This document shows, piece after piece, positions 47,948 through 61,200 of a stretch of 64,000 nucleotides of DNA. Under the pieces are notes generated by a model, which saw only the letters and a program-made list of their open reading frames with translations, did no database searches and had not been told where the DNA came from. Source of the stretch: Crocodylus rhombifer. Taxonomy: Eukaryota; Chordata; Crocodylia; Crocodylidae. Location: NCBI GenBank assembly GCA_038503035.1, contig JAVSML010024015.1:100015-164014 (forward strand). The letters are read 5' to 3'. Position numbers and translations under genes: made by a program. Position 1 is the stretch's first letter. Every line of letters begins with the position of its first letter.

Positions 47948-50900
47948 GATGAAGAGTTTGTCAGATATTTGCCAGCGAAACAAAATTTCATTGGAAAATA
48001 CTAATTTGTGGAACCCAGTATGTTTCTCCTAAAATCTCTCATTCAACAAACTGTTGCTGATCTTTGCCTAGATTCTTAGCAGACTGTCCCAGAGCTGGGG
48101 CAGGCAGGCATGCCACAGCCTCCAGGCTCTGCTGAAGATCTGGGAACCTGACAGTCTTGAGAAGCTACAAGTCTAACAAAAGCACAGCTCCTCGCTCTGT
48201 GGCCAGAAGCCCTGAGAGCCCTGGCTTGTGCCTGGAAACCTAACCTAAACCAAAACAAAGTTTAACAAAACCCCCTGAAACGTCCCACAATTTAGAAATC
48301 AGTTTCTCTGACACTTTTTATCTTACCCTAGGGATAATCTAACACAGCATTAAGATTCCTTTCAACTGATTTCAAAATGCAAGACTACATCAATAAAATA
48401 CTCATGTTCAAATATCTCTGCCATTGATTTTGTCATTCATATACAACACCAATCTTACTACACTTTGGCTTGGCTACTGATATCATTGGCAAATCAGTTA
48501 ACTTCTCATGCTGATATTTCCACTCAGTTTATCCCTACAGCAGTTATGCATCTTTCTAGCCAAAGGCATTGAGAAGAACCTACACAAAGGCTTTGAAGTG
48601 GTGAACCAAAGTATATAGTGGGCTTGATCTTGGGCTTGATCTTGCATCCATCTTCGTAGTGCAAAAACAAGCCCGTGTTCTTCAAATCTTTGGAAAATTT
48701 GATACAAGGAAGAAGATAAAAATAGATGACATAAAGTGGAACAGGGAAGTTACTGGAATGCTCTGTGTATGCAATAAATATGTGCTAGATGTTGGGGCAA
48801 CCTAATATAATAAAGGTTAAGGGTGGACCCAGAAGGGTGCAGTGGTGCAGACACACACCCCTTTCTGTCAACAATACGGTGGAAGCCACAGCCAGGGACT
48901 TTTTTAAAGTCTCTGAATTGGGTATGAATCCCCTCTATTTTCAATGGCACCTCTGCTCCCCTTCTGCCAACCCTCCCTTACCCATCACTGCTGCTGTCCC
49001 TGACTGCCCTGGGGGTGGGGCTGAGCTGAAGGGAGGCTCCAGAACTTTTCCTGCCTGCTCTGTCTAGGGAGCTGGGCTCAGATGGGAACAGCAGCAGCAA
49101 CAGACAGCTTCCTCCTCTTGGCATGGTGCCCCCACGTGTTCCCTACCCAGGAGCAGGCGCAGGTTAAGGGAACCCTCCTGCTGTCACCACTGCTGTCTCT
49201 TCCCAAGCCTGGCTCTGTGTGCAGACTGGCTGCCTCTTCTCCCCCCACATCACCTGGAGACAGCTGCAATGGTGGGCATGGAAACAGGGAAATGGGAGGG
49301 GATGGGGACATGCCACTGCGCATACAGAGAGGAGGGAATATTGTTACCTGATTGAGGAACTTTAAAAAAGACCCAGTTGCTGCTTCTATGGCAAAGCTTA
49401 CCTTTGGAGAGGATGGGGAATGGAGGAGGGCTGTCATTTTTCCTATGGTTTAATAGGTTAATTTTAAAGCTTCTAAAAACGAATCAGCATTCTCCCGTAG
49501 TATTCTAATGTCTTTTTTCTGTGGGGAGACTCCAATTGTCCACATTTCACCCATTCCTGATGAGATAAGTTTTGCCTTACATCTGATGCAGCCAGATTTG
49601 GACAGTGCATTGTTTTTGTTTGTTCCTGCTTGCTTCTGAAACCCGGAAAAGTATTTCTTGGTGCTGACACCACTGATCTCTGCTGAAACCACAAGGCTCA
49701 TGATGCATTACAGTTTGTTTAGTGGTCCCATATTTAAATCCCTGTTTCTATATTGCAGCTCCCATCCCATGAAGTATTGTTTTTCTTCTTTTGAATAGCA
49801 ACTAAAGACACTTAAAAAATAATTTTAGGAGTCTGAATGGCTTTATAGCCTTATGTGCTAGCTCTCCATTGCCTTTCAACTGCACACAGAATGCTACTAT
49901 ATAAAACAAGATACCCCAGCCACCAGCTTTCATGGTGTGCATGGAAATAAGGGGGAGACACTACCTTAGAACACTGAAGTATACTCACAACAGCTCAGCA
50001 AAGGGCAGCGCTTGCTTTCACTCTAAGGTTGTGCAGAGTGGGAGCAAGTAGATGCGGCCGTGTCTTCTGGCAGCACAGAGGAAGGCGAGTCAGACACCAA
50101 ATGGTCCCAGTGCAGAAGAGGTATAACTTTAGTCATGCTTGTCTCATGCTTTCCATCTATCTGCAGCAGAGGTCCAGCACATTTGTGCTTTATTGTTTAC
50201 TGTCATACTTTCAGAAAGACCAATCCTGGACACAGTATGTGAACAGTATGAAGCAGACATACACAAATGGAAAGGTGAGAGATGGCTTAGGGGAAAATTA
50301 AGGATACAGGCTCTTTTCCTTCTCAGTCACAGATCAAAACTCATAGCTGCTTGGTAACTCCCCCCAAACTGATGCTTATTCAGAAGGGGCTTGAACCTAT
50401 ATCTCGTTGACTCCCTAGCAGGGTGCTCTAATCACCATGCCACAAGCTAAGCATTGCCTAAGCACTTCTCTAGTGTTCTCTTTGAAGCTGGTTTCCAGAA
50501 TGGCACGAGGGGGAGCTATGTAGAACCAAAGGAAGTAAAAAAGCCAAAAGTTGTATGGCTCAGTAAGATGGCTATGACCCTGCATAAGACAGGAGCCTAA
50601 ATTCTAGCCTGCATCCTTGCTTCCCAGTGGAGGGTGAAACTTCCCTACTTACACAGCTCTCCAATTACTACAAATGCAGGGTACAGTGGCTTGGGTTCAA
50701 AAGCAGCACTGGAGAAGGGATTGGTTAATGACAAACTTGTGATATGACTAGTTGAATACGGTGCCAAGAAATCAGAGAAATGCAGGTTCAGCCTGGCTCT
50801 GGATAAGATGGGCCTCCTGTCCCTTGGGCAAGGGCTCAAACCACCCAGGTACAAAGACTAAAGCATAGGAAGGTTGTCTTCCTCCTCCTTCCCTCCACCT

Positions 50901-51120
50901 GGGTTTAGTTCAGCTACACATATGCGCTCAGCCAGTGCATAGCCTGCTGACCATACTCACTCTGTATGTCCACAGTGCAGGGTAAATGCTAAAAACACCA
51001 AGATGTGAGACTGGAAAACAGATATTTACATGCACAAAAGGAAAAAACATTCTGCCCCAAAGCAACTGTGCAGAACATGGAAACATTCTAAAATATTCTT
51101 ATGAAAAAATATGCACAGAG
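47948..51120. other. intergenic DNA without assignable features
   Basis: I find no convincing gene. Open frames here are short and lack recognisable motifs. There is a GC-rich stretch at about 48950-49350 of unknown nature and a doubled GGGCTTGATCTT at about 48622-48646. Confidence 0.6.
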
Positions 51121-51127
51121 CAACAAC

Positions 51128-51330
51128 TAGACCAATGAATTTCAACCAGGATGGCATCCTGGGGTGTCTTGAGATCCTTTCAAGAGTGCTGTGGGGTGCT
51201 GCAGTATGTTAGCACTGTTAGGTGTGCAAACATCATTCACAAAACAAACCTAGAGATTGCAAATAGAAATTCATAATATTAAAAACATTCTGACCTATTG
51301 TGGTCTGAAACACCTAGACAGACATTATGT
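51128..51330. mobile_element. hAT-like remnant
   Basis: CCAGGATGGCATCCTGGGGT then TTGAGATCCTTTCAAGAGTG is typical of the 5' part of CAGTGGTTCTCAACC-type hAT elements. The right end is not resolved. Confidence 0.45.
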
Positions 51331-51331
51331 A

Positions 51332-51363
51332 TAAGATGCAATTAACCTGTTAATTGCATCTTA
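51332..51363. repeat. 14-bp perfect hairpin
   Basis: TAAGATGCAATTAA (51332-51345) and TTAATTGCATCTTA (51350-51363) are exact inverse complements around CCTG. Confidence 0.9.
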
Positions 51364-51449
51364 AATAGTAACCCGGTCACATGTTCAGGCAATTAATGTC
51401 ACCACAAAATGCAAAACCAGCCATAAAATATGTGTAATACAGCATCTTC

Positions 51450-52250
51450 CACCCCTCCCTGCGCAGCGCTGCAGCCTGTTCCCAGCTCCGCTTTCCCAGA
51501 CTCGCGGACCAATTTTCCCTCCTTCCACGGAAACGATGCCTGTGTTTTGCTCCCATCTGAAGACGCGTAACGCGGCCCTAGGCGCCTTATTCAAACTTTT
51601 AGTTTACTTTTCCCTGGAGAAAAACGCGCGCCACGAGCAAGGAACCGCACAGCCCCCCGCCCGCATCCGCGCAGCCCCTGCCCGGGCAGAGCTAGAGGCG
51701 CGCGCCTCCACTCCCCGCCCGCCAATAGTACGGCTGCATGCAAATTAAGACGAGCGAGGCGGGTGGCGATTGGCCGAGCTGTTCGCAGGGTCACACTGCC
51801 CTCGGGGGAGGGAGGTCCTCGCGGGGCGGGGCGGGCCGGCTATGCTATGCTGCGGGCGCTGCGGCGGCGCTGGGAGGCCTACAAGTACCGCTTCGTGCCC
51901 TGGATCGCGCTCAACCTCCGCCACAAGCGCAGGTGAGGGCGGGGAGGCCGCCTCCGCGGAGCCCTCGGGGCTCTTGGGCAATGGGCGCGTTCCTTGTCGC
52001 TGCGCGGGCGCGGAGGAGCAAGGGGCCCAGGCCGCGGCCCAGCTGCGCGACTGGGCCGGCAGAGCAGCAGGACTTGTCCGGGGCGGGATGAAGTCAGAGG
52101 CGTTGCCGAGTGCGAGCCGAGACCGCGCAGTAACGTCTGGCGTCCGACAGTGTCTGCCTCATCCCGCGGCGCAGCAGGTGCCGGCTCACGCGGAGAAGCC
52201 CTCGCCTTGGTTTAGCTGGGCATGGCCTTCTCGAGAGACCTAGCTCCTCT
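51450..52250 (+). promoter_or_regulatory. SETD9: CpG-island promoter of SETD9
   Basis: This is the most CpG-dense block in the window and it covers the first exon of SETD9. It has CCAAT at 51722-51726, an inverted CCAAT (GATTGG at 51768-51773), an exact octamer ATGCAAAT at 51738-51745, and GC boxes (GGGGCGGGGCGGGCC near 51822-51838) just before the start codon. No TATA box. Transcription start sites cannot be placed from sequence alone. Confidence 0.8.
51847..51932 (+). CDS. SETD9: SETD9 exon 1
   Basis: It reads MLRALRRRWEAYKYRFVPWI then ALNLRHK R and two bases of Arg before GTGAGG. YKYRFVPWIALNL is near-identical to human. Confidence 0.94.
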
Positions 52251-55200
52251 GCCCCCTGATCTGTCGGCTGCGTAATGCCACAAGCAGCGCAGGGCTTTTC
52301 CTTTTTTGGATGCAGGTTTCTGTGGGGGTGTCTACACGTGCATTAACATGCCTTCCCTAAGGTGTATTAGACAGGGTACCTCCGATGTGAGGTGGTAAAT
52401 TAATGCACATTAGGCTGCCGTAATGTTCAATAGCAAAATTGCATGTTTTTTGCTAGTGACACTTAATGCACAGTAGGCTGTTTTACTGTGTGTTAGTGTA
52501 ATGGCATGATGTTTCTGTGATGCCTTAGCACACAGTAAAATAGTCTACTGCACATTAAAGCGCACATGTAGATGTGCCCAGTGTGTAGGACTGTGTTTCT
52601 AAGTGGCAGTGTTGCTGCAGGCTGTTTCCCTCAGGCTTCTGCTCTGAGATCTGTATAGTGCCTCCTGTCCTTGATTGGTGAAATGTTTAAACCTTCAAAA
52701 GAGGTACTTGCACTTTCTACAAGCTGGGGAATGGCTTCCCAAGGGAAGTGGTAATGGCCCTATTGTCTGAGCCACAAAAATGAGACTGAGCAAAGCATTT
52801 GATAGTGTACTATAGGGAGCAGTTCTCTGTTGGCAAGGATTTGGATTGGCCAACCAGGTCTTTTTCACCTCTAATTTCTGTAATAATTGATGCCCTGGAG
52901 TAAATACAACAGGAAGCTAATTCTCTGGGCTGTAGTGGAATTAATATATCTTGAGTTGAATTCTTGTGGTGTAATGATCTCAGCAGAGCTCTTCTACTGA
53001 ATTAGCCCTATTGTAACTCAGCGGCCACATGTTATTCTTTCCTTGTGTATTTATGCAGCATGTCTCGACTCTGCTGAAATAAAGGAAATACAGCTTTGTG
53101 GAAACATCAGATAGATCTTCCCTTATTCTGAAGAAAGGGGTGGTATTGCTGCTATCTCTTAGCAATCTAGATTTTGATCTAGCTTCTAAACCCTCTTTTT
53201 ACAAAGGGCTCGCATGAGCAGCTGTATATTTTTAGTCTTCCTGCCATCAGGAATGCCCATCATTAGCATTCAACCCAGCCTAGTAAATGGTCATTGCTGA
53301 AACAGTCTGAAACAGATTTTTATTTGGTTTCAGTTATGCCTTCCACTTGGCAAATCAGACAAGACTGAAGAGATTCAGACATAGTCAACATCCTTGGAAG
53401 TTCCCGAGTGAATTAAGTTTTGCTCTTAGACTTTGGGCACTGGGGCTGTTTGCAGACATTACTGGGGTGGTTTTTTTGGTTTTTATCTTGTTTTAAACTC
53501 AGCACATTCCTGTACCGAGCCTCACACTTGCCCAAAAGAGGCAGCACCGTAGTTGGACCCAGCTTGCCCAACATTGGTATAGATGGGGTGCTTTCATGGG
53601 GCTTTTTTGGTGCTTTATCTAATAGCTGATTGACTGGGCTTCAGCTAAAAGCAAAAAAAGGCCACATTGGAGTGTCTGATTTATACGGACACTACAGAAT
53701 CGGGCTGATGTAGCATACTGCAGCTTCCAGTAAAGCATGGGGTTTTTTGTTTGTTTGTTTTTAATATCTGCAAGCAGCCTGACAAACCTAAATCTTATTA
53801 ATGTTCAGTGAAACAGGCTAGGTCTGTATCACTTCCTTGTCAAGCCTAGGATTACTGCAGAGAAAAGGCTCTGCCTGCTTGCTCCTGCTGCACTCACACC
53901 TGGCAAATGACAGAGCTGACTTGTTTAGAGGTGCCCATGTCATGCCTTAGTATTGCTCTGATACTCTCCTGAGACAAAGAGCCTAAGAACTATACCGGGG
54001 CGTATGTTCAGGGCCCCTCTGCTGCTTGTAGTGCCTGTAGTCCCAGGTGTGCGTGGAATGGGGAAGTGGGTAGGGCTTTGTCTTCAGCAGTCCCAGGCTT
54101 GACAGGAAGGCAGTAAAAATGGGACTTTTGGATCCTACACATGTAAGTCATGTTTAAAAATGGGATTTGGGGCCCTGAATCACTTGCATATTTCCAATAT
54201 CAGTTTTGCCCATTCCTTTGAACCAAATTAAAACCAACGCACACAAGTAGCTGGTATTATTCTTTTTGAATTCAACAAAATTATATCTGGCCTCTTCCTA
54301 ATGGTAAAAATGTGTTGTTTATTTACTTAAATCTAACTGTATATAGTTCTAGATAATGTATATTAGATCCTTCCTAATTATAGCCCTACTCTTAAGATTG
54401 TGTCTCGTCCAAACCCCTGAACAGATGCAGGACAGCTGCTCATACATCATTCCTGTCCCATACTTATCCAGCCTCCTCTTGACAACATCCAGTGAGGGAG
54501 ATTCTACAGTTTCCCCAGGCAGTCTGTTTCACTGTCTTACTATGCTCACAGTAAGGAAGGCTTTGCTGATAGCCAGGGATCCTGGTTTTCCCTGGTTTAA
54601 AGAAAATCACAAATTTGTGGTTAAAATTAAAGGCTCCCCCATAACCCCTTGACCCTGCTGGTGCCCCTCACTCCCCACCCATGGCTCCCTGGCCCTGCTC
54701 ATACCTCTCACTCCCTCACCCCCCACAGCATTGCTGGTGCCCCTCACTTCCTGCACAAAGCCCCTCCTCTCCCAGCCCTGCCAGAGGGGCCCCCAGCTGC
54801 CAGGGCTACAGACCTGGGTCTCCTGCCTCCGCTCCCTACTGCTGCCTGCTGTGGACTCAGGCAGGGCAGCTCCCTGCCACCACACACACTCCCAGGGGGC
54901 ACTTGTGCCCCCCGTATCTGTACGCAGGGCAGGTACAGGCTGTGGGCTCCAGCTCCCACCTTGCTTCCCCCCCCTGGGGCCTCCACAGCCCAGCAGGCAT
55001 GACCCAGTGTGGCAGGGAGCAGCCAGGCCTCTGGGGGATCTCACCACCACCAGCTCCATGCTGCCCTGGCAACACACGCCCTGCATGTGCTGCTGCTTTG
55101 AGGGAGTGTGTTGCCAGGGCAGTATGGAGCTCGCAGCAGCGAGCAGCTTTTCCACGCAGCTCCTCTGCTCCCTGCCGCGCTGGGTTGTGCCCACCGGGCT

Positions 55201-58200
55201 GCAGAGACCCTGGGGAAGGGAAGCAGGGTGGAGCTTACAGCAGGGAGCAGTTTCTCTGTGGGACTCCTCTGCTCCCTGCCCCAGTGGGTCCTGCCGCTGG
55301 GCTGCGGAGGCGCTGGGGGAAGGAAGCAGGGTGGCATGAAGCATTGGGCCTGCACGGAGAAGCTGCTCGCCACTGCAAGCTGTTCCCTGCTTCCCTCCCC
55401 CAGGGCCTCTGCAGCCTGGCAGGCACAACCTAGCTGCTGCAAGCTCCACGCTGCCCTGGCAACCCACCCCCTCAAAGCAGCAGCACGGGCAGTGGCGAGG
55501 AGGTCCCCACTCAGCCTGGCTGTTCCCTGCTGTGGTTGCGCCCACTGGGCTTCAGAGGCCCCAGGAGAGGGAAGCAGGGTGGGAGCTGGAGCCCACAGCT
55601 TACACCTGCCCTGCATACAGATCTGGGGGGCACGGGTCCCCCCTGTCCCCTGGGAGCATGCTCAACAGTGGGGAGCCAGCCCTCTTCCTACCCTGGATGA
55701 GCCACCCGTGGCCCCATCCTGTTCGCTGCTGGGGCCCTGCAACTGTGCATTGTGGTCCCAAGCCCCACCCGGCTGGGCATCAGCCCCAACTCTGCCCAGC
55801 TCCCTTCCTCCCTCCCTACAGGGGCCTCGATCCCCATTTCCCCCTCCACAGCCCACACTCACCCACTGGAACTACTCTGCAAGCTGCCTGGGGCCATGTG
55901 CATGTACGTGTACGTGGCGCCCCCTGTCGCACTGCCTTCCTTCTGCTCCCTCCCAGCTCCCTGCCAGCCTGCAGGTTGCTCATTACAAAATCCATGGGTT
56001 TCTCTGGTAAAGTGAGAAATCCGCATTTGCCTCTGGTAAAAGGCAAAATCCGTAGTTTACTCTGTTTTTCTGTGCGAAATGGAAAACCCGGATCCCAGTA
56101 GCTAATCTAAATCTGCTTTACTTCAACTTTTGCTGTTTTACTTCAATTTTAAGCCCCCAGAAAGGGAAGACAGCTGTTCTCTGTCTTCTTTATGGCAGCC
56201 TTTCAGATATTCGAAGATTGCTATTAATTACCTTTGCTCCAAGCTAAACATAGCTATGGGTCTCCCAACCTTTCCTCATGCAGCTTGTCTTCCAACCCCT
56301 TTATTGTTTTGGTTGCTTATCTCTGGACCCTCTCTAACACATCCTTCTTAAAATGCAGGGCCCAGAACTGTGCTCGATACTCCAGGACAGGGGTCAGCAA
56401 CATTTTTGGGCAAAGCACCAAAAACACCAACAACCTGGACTTGTCAGTTGTTGGCATGCCAGGGGCAGATGGTGGGGGGTGGCATGAGGGGCCCAATCCT
56501 TGGTGAGGCAGCCCAGCCATGGCCCCTTCCCTGCCATCTGCCCTGAGGCATGCATGCCAAGCAAGCCTGTGTATGCCAGGCTCTGACACCTATGCCAGGG
56601 GTTGCTTACCTTTGCTGTGGAATGAGGCATAAACAGGGCTGAGTACAGTGGCAACACAGAGTAGCCGGGGGGGGGGGGGGGGGGAGCAATCTGTTGGGAG
56701 AGGGAAGTTTTGAACCCAGGGCCTCAGATTTGGGATGTCAGCAAGCCTATCCCTCAGTTGTCACAGGGGCCCTGTTGTGCAGCTTGAAGAGTACACTGTT
56801 TAATCTGCACAAAAATCGTTACTTTCCCCCACAACTTAGTGATGCCATATTGCAACATTTTGCTTAATATGTTTATACTAAAGCCTCAAAGTTCAGTAGC
56901 CCATTAGGCTTTTCTTCCAAAAGTATATGTTGAAATCAAGGTGCTATTTGCACATTTGTGTGGAAAAATGTCCTTTGAGATTATTTTTGCATCAGTTTGT
57001 TGAACAAAAATCAAAGTGCTTTTTATTGCTGTAAAATTTTCCTACCTCCAGATCTTAGAGGAAAACTTAATATTTGAATATTTTTTTCCTCTTCTGTTAC
57101 AGGACCCTCCGATATGTGCCAGAAGATTGCAAAGATAAAATTGTCTCTGATGAAGAAGTTCTTGAAACACTCCTGAAAATATTTAAAGCTCTGTTCATAA
57201 ATGACTTTAGCAGACAAAAAAAAATCTTGGCCTTACTTCCAGAAGTAAAATCCACATATCTGGAATTATTGCATCTTCAGCCTTCAAAATCAAAAATAAC
57301 TTTTTCCTGCTATGAGAGTCAGAATATTTTTAGTCCAGAGGAACTTCTGTTTCATACATTAGGATTCAGTATTACTCGAAATCAGAGCTCACTGGTTTCT
57401 GCTGGAACAGGAGTCTTTGTAACCAGAGGGTTTGTCCCTAAAGGGACAGTAGTAGCTATGTATCCTGGTAATTAAATACTTTGTTATTTTTGTATATGTT
57501 AAACGTAATTTCTGCCTATATATTGCAGACTGCAAGTTTAACTTTGATATCCTACCAGAAATCACAAGATAACATTTGTAAGAATATTTCCATTTGTAAG
57601 CTCATTTAGAGATCATTGGTGATAAAGAAATTATGTTGTTATTTTCTAAGTGCCCAAGATCTGTTTTTTAGTTGGCAGACCATTTGCTCCGTATTCTGCA
57701 AGTATTAATGCACATCAGTGCTATTATGCATGCAAGTAACCCCATTTAACTCCAAGGGACTACTCATGTACATGAAGCTCTCATGTATAGGGGCTTCAGA
57801 GACTGAAGTTTTGATAGTTTTGTGTATCAAATGGGCAGACTATAGAAGTATTTCAAAGCATAAAATGTACTTTGAATGTAGAATTGTCAGGAAAATAGTA
57901 TAGAGGACCAGAAACTGACAAAAATGGAATAAATCCCTACCCAGTGATGCTATGGTCCAAAAAGTACATATGAAAGAAATAGCGCACATATTTTTCTGAT
58001 CCCTCTTTCTTGGTATTCTATTTGCTTACTTTATTTAACAAAGATTTTAGTTCAGTTAACAATTTCAGCCATCACCTTTGATGTATAAGATGACCAAATA
58101 TCAACTAGAAGTCACTGATAGAGAATGAACAACCAGCCCCGAATGTAACTGAGCAGCCCCATACGGTAATTGAGTAGCTCCTCAGAGTTTAACCACGTTT

Positions 58201-61200
58201 TAAGTGTCAGTTTAGATGCAGTTCGCTTGACCTCCCTGTCAGAGTATCAGCCAGGTTCAGAGGCTGTGTTGTTAAGACATACTCTTCAGTAAGGAGAAGG
58301 AGATTGCTCAGCTGTTAATGCAAGTAAACCTACGAAGAGGGTATATCAGTTTAGCTATGCCTCTTGTTTCACACCAGATGTAGACTGCTGACAGTGTCTT
58401 CACCAACAGGATGCTTGTATTGTAACAAGCAGTTTGATGCAAAGGTGTAAAAGATGAGATAGGCACAAGTGTAACCAGCATGCAGAGATGAAATAGTCTA
58501 GAAAATTGTGAACCAGTTTTTCCCTTCATTGAGTTTGCCCATACTAGTAGCTTGAAACCCAACTCTTTTGTCTGATGCAGATTAAATCCTATTCCCAATT
58601 TTTAGAATATTCTGCTGAGCTGATTTTGTTTTCATTTGTGCCTTAGTTTAGCCATTTCCCCATCCTATAACAGACACAATCCGTGCTTTAAAAGTTGTCT
58701 CGCCATTTATTTATCCATATAGAATTGTCTTCCACTTGTAAAAGATGGAGAGGAAAATAACTGTTTTCAGCTGAAGATGCATATGCCATGTATCTTTTCA
58801 CCAACAACCCCTCCAAAACAGTACCAGTGGGCAGAGATGTCCTTATTGCCTATTCCAAATTGGGGTGTAGCAGGCAGAGATTTGTCATATATACATTTAG
58901 TACTAGAGTATGTTCAGCAGGCTCCCTCACTGTCTGTATTCAGAATTTAGTGAGGCCTTTATTTTGGACAGTCTGTCTCCGTCTTGTTTGGATTTTTCAC
59001 CACCTCTTTTACATAGTTACCAAATGTCCAGAGGGATTATTGTTGTTAAGTTTGTGAAGCACTTTCAGGTAAATGTAAAGAACCCCAAAGGAACAAATAA
59101 TGCTAATAAATATTAATGACCTGGAACAAGGAAAGAATTCAATTTATCTTGATTAAGTTAGCATCTGTCTGGGAAGCTGAGCCATGATTGTTAAATCTGT
59201 TCTGTCAGTTTTATTTATTCCCTTCTAAAATGTCCAAATTTGTCTTGCCTCAGGTACAGTATATCAAAAGTATGAGCCCATCTTTTTCCAGTCCATTGGC
59301 AATCCATTTATTTTTAGATGCATAGATGGTGTTCTTATTGATGGGAATGACAAAGGAATATCAAAAGCCGTGTACAGGTAAGCAATCAAAATAGGGGAAC
59401 AAGTATTAATTTGCATTGAAAGGTGGTACAGTAATTGACATTTGTCATCTAACCCCCAATGCAGTTAATTTGTCTGACTTTAATTGTTGCTAATGTGCTG
59501 TCTCATACTGTAATATATAGATTGTAATTTTGTTGTCCTACTCTGTCTTGAGGCTAGAAACTACTGGGTATAATACATTAATATCATCACTTGCTGTTCT
59601 GGAAATATAACATTTTGCTTAAGAGTAATGCTTCAAAAGTTCTGGTATTTGTAAGGAAGAGATTTTAAAATCAGGGGCCTGATTCAGTATAATGTTTAAA
59701 AACCTGTATTGGGCTTTTTCATCAAATCTGTTCAGTGACTTAAATAAGAAAACATTTGTCTGTCATGGAGCATGGCCTCTGTGAAAGCTCTAGAGCATAT
59801 CATACAACCCTAGCTCCTGTTGCAGACTCGTACCATTAAAAAGTAATGAGTAAGACAGGACTGCAGGAGAGTTGTCCTTCACTTTGAAGCCAAAAGGTTA
59901 ATATGAATATACCAACCTTGTAGTTTTGGTCAAATTTGAAATAGAACAGGTTCTGGCCAGAATAATGAATATTCATCTAAAATAAACAGCAACAAGCAAA
60001 CGCAACCTGAAATGAAGAGTTATGTGCATCAACTTGTATTCTGGGAACGGTGTCATTTTAGTGCTGTTCTCCACGCAGCCATGAAACAAACTGCCTCTCT
60101 CTAAAGGTATCTTAGATATTGCTCTAAAGGTGGTGAGGGTTTGGCTGTTTTGTTTTTTGTGAGGAGGAATTTGTTTCAATTTCTTTTGTGTTGGAATCAG
60201 TTTTATTTAGTCCTTGAGGTTTTGATAGTGAACATGAAGAGGGCCAATGTGGTTCCTATCTTCAAAAGGGGGAGGAAGGAGGACCTGGGAAACTATAGGG
60301 CAGTTAGTCTTACCTCGATCCTGGGCAAGCTTTTTGAGAGAATTATTCTGGCACGTGTCCACAAGGGGCCAGCAGGGGAGACTATGCTTAGGGGCAACCA
60401 ACACGGGTTCATCAGAGGCAGGTCCTGGCAGACCAACCTGGTGGCTTTCTATGACCAGGTCACCAAATCCTTAGATGCAGGGATAGCAGTGGACATAGTC
60501 TTCCTGGACTTTCAGAAGGCCTTTGACACTGTCTCTCACCCTGTTCTCATTAAGAAACTGGGGGACTGTGGTGTTGACGCCCACACAGTCGATTGGGTTG
60601 CCAGCTGGCTGGAGGGCTGCACCCAGAGAGTGGTGGTGGATGGGTCATTTTTGACCTAGAGGGATGTGGGCAGTGGGGTCCGCCAGGGCTCGGTCCTCAG
60701 GCCCGCACTGTTCAACATCTTCATCAGTGATTTGGACAAGGGGGTAAAAAGCACCCTGTTCAAATTTGCTGATGACACTAAGATGTGGGGGGACGTAGGC
60801 ACACTAGAAGAGAGGAATAGGCCGCAATTCAACCTAGACAAGTTACAGGGGTGGGTGGATGAGAATAGGATAGGATTCAACACAGACAAGTGCAAGGTGA
60901 TGCACCTGGGGAGGAAGAACCAGCACCATACCTACAGGCTGGGGAACTCCCTTCTCATCAGTACAGAGGCAGAAAAGGATCTTGGAGTCATCATTGATGC
61001 CAAAATGAACATGGGCCAGCAGTGTGGGGATGCAGTCAGGAAGGCCAAACGCACCTTGTCATGCATCCACAGATGCATCCCAAGCAGATCCAAGGAGGTG
61101 ATCCTCCCCCTCTATGCAGCACTGGTCAGGCCGCAGCTGGAGCTCTGCGTCCAGTTCTGGGTGCCGCACTTCAAGAGGGATATGGACAACATGGAGAGGG

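Larger units (their letters stand above)
54410..56392 (-). mobile_element. CR1 3' region split by a fold-back element
   Basis: 54410-54573 (CCAGCCTCCTCTTGACAACA, CAGTTTCCCCAGGCAGTCTG) and 56099-56392 (GTCTTCCAACCCCTTTATTG, GGGCCCAGAACTGTGCTCG) are consecutive parts of one reversed CR1 3' region. The intervening 1.5 kb is an insertion. Confidence 0.72.
51933..57102 (+). other. SETD9 intron 1
   Basis: It begins inside the CpG island. It holds MITE copy C (52325-52580), a CR1 split by a 1.5-kb fold-back element (54410-56392), hAT-like fragments and a G18 run (56390-56690). I recognise nothing in 52590-54400 or 56700-57102. Confidence 0.8.

Noticed and set aside
51842..51844. Upstream ATG as SETD9 start
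   Set aside because: Out of frame with YKYRFVPWI. The ATG five bases later is in frame. The upstream ATG could act as a short overlapping upstream start, but nothing shows that it is used.
51536..52243. Frames through the SETD9 CpG island on both strands, suggesting a divergent gene
   Set aside because: CpG islands are stop-poor. Only the frame starting at 51847 matches SETD9 and continues in phase into exon 2. No homology seen for the others.
54607..56101. Long open frames on both strands (up to about 312 codons)
   Set aside because: They lie entirely in a GC-rich fold-back element that has few stop codons. They overlap in several frames and have low-complexity Pro/Ala/Cys/Gly content with no domain.
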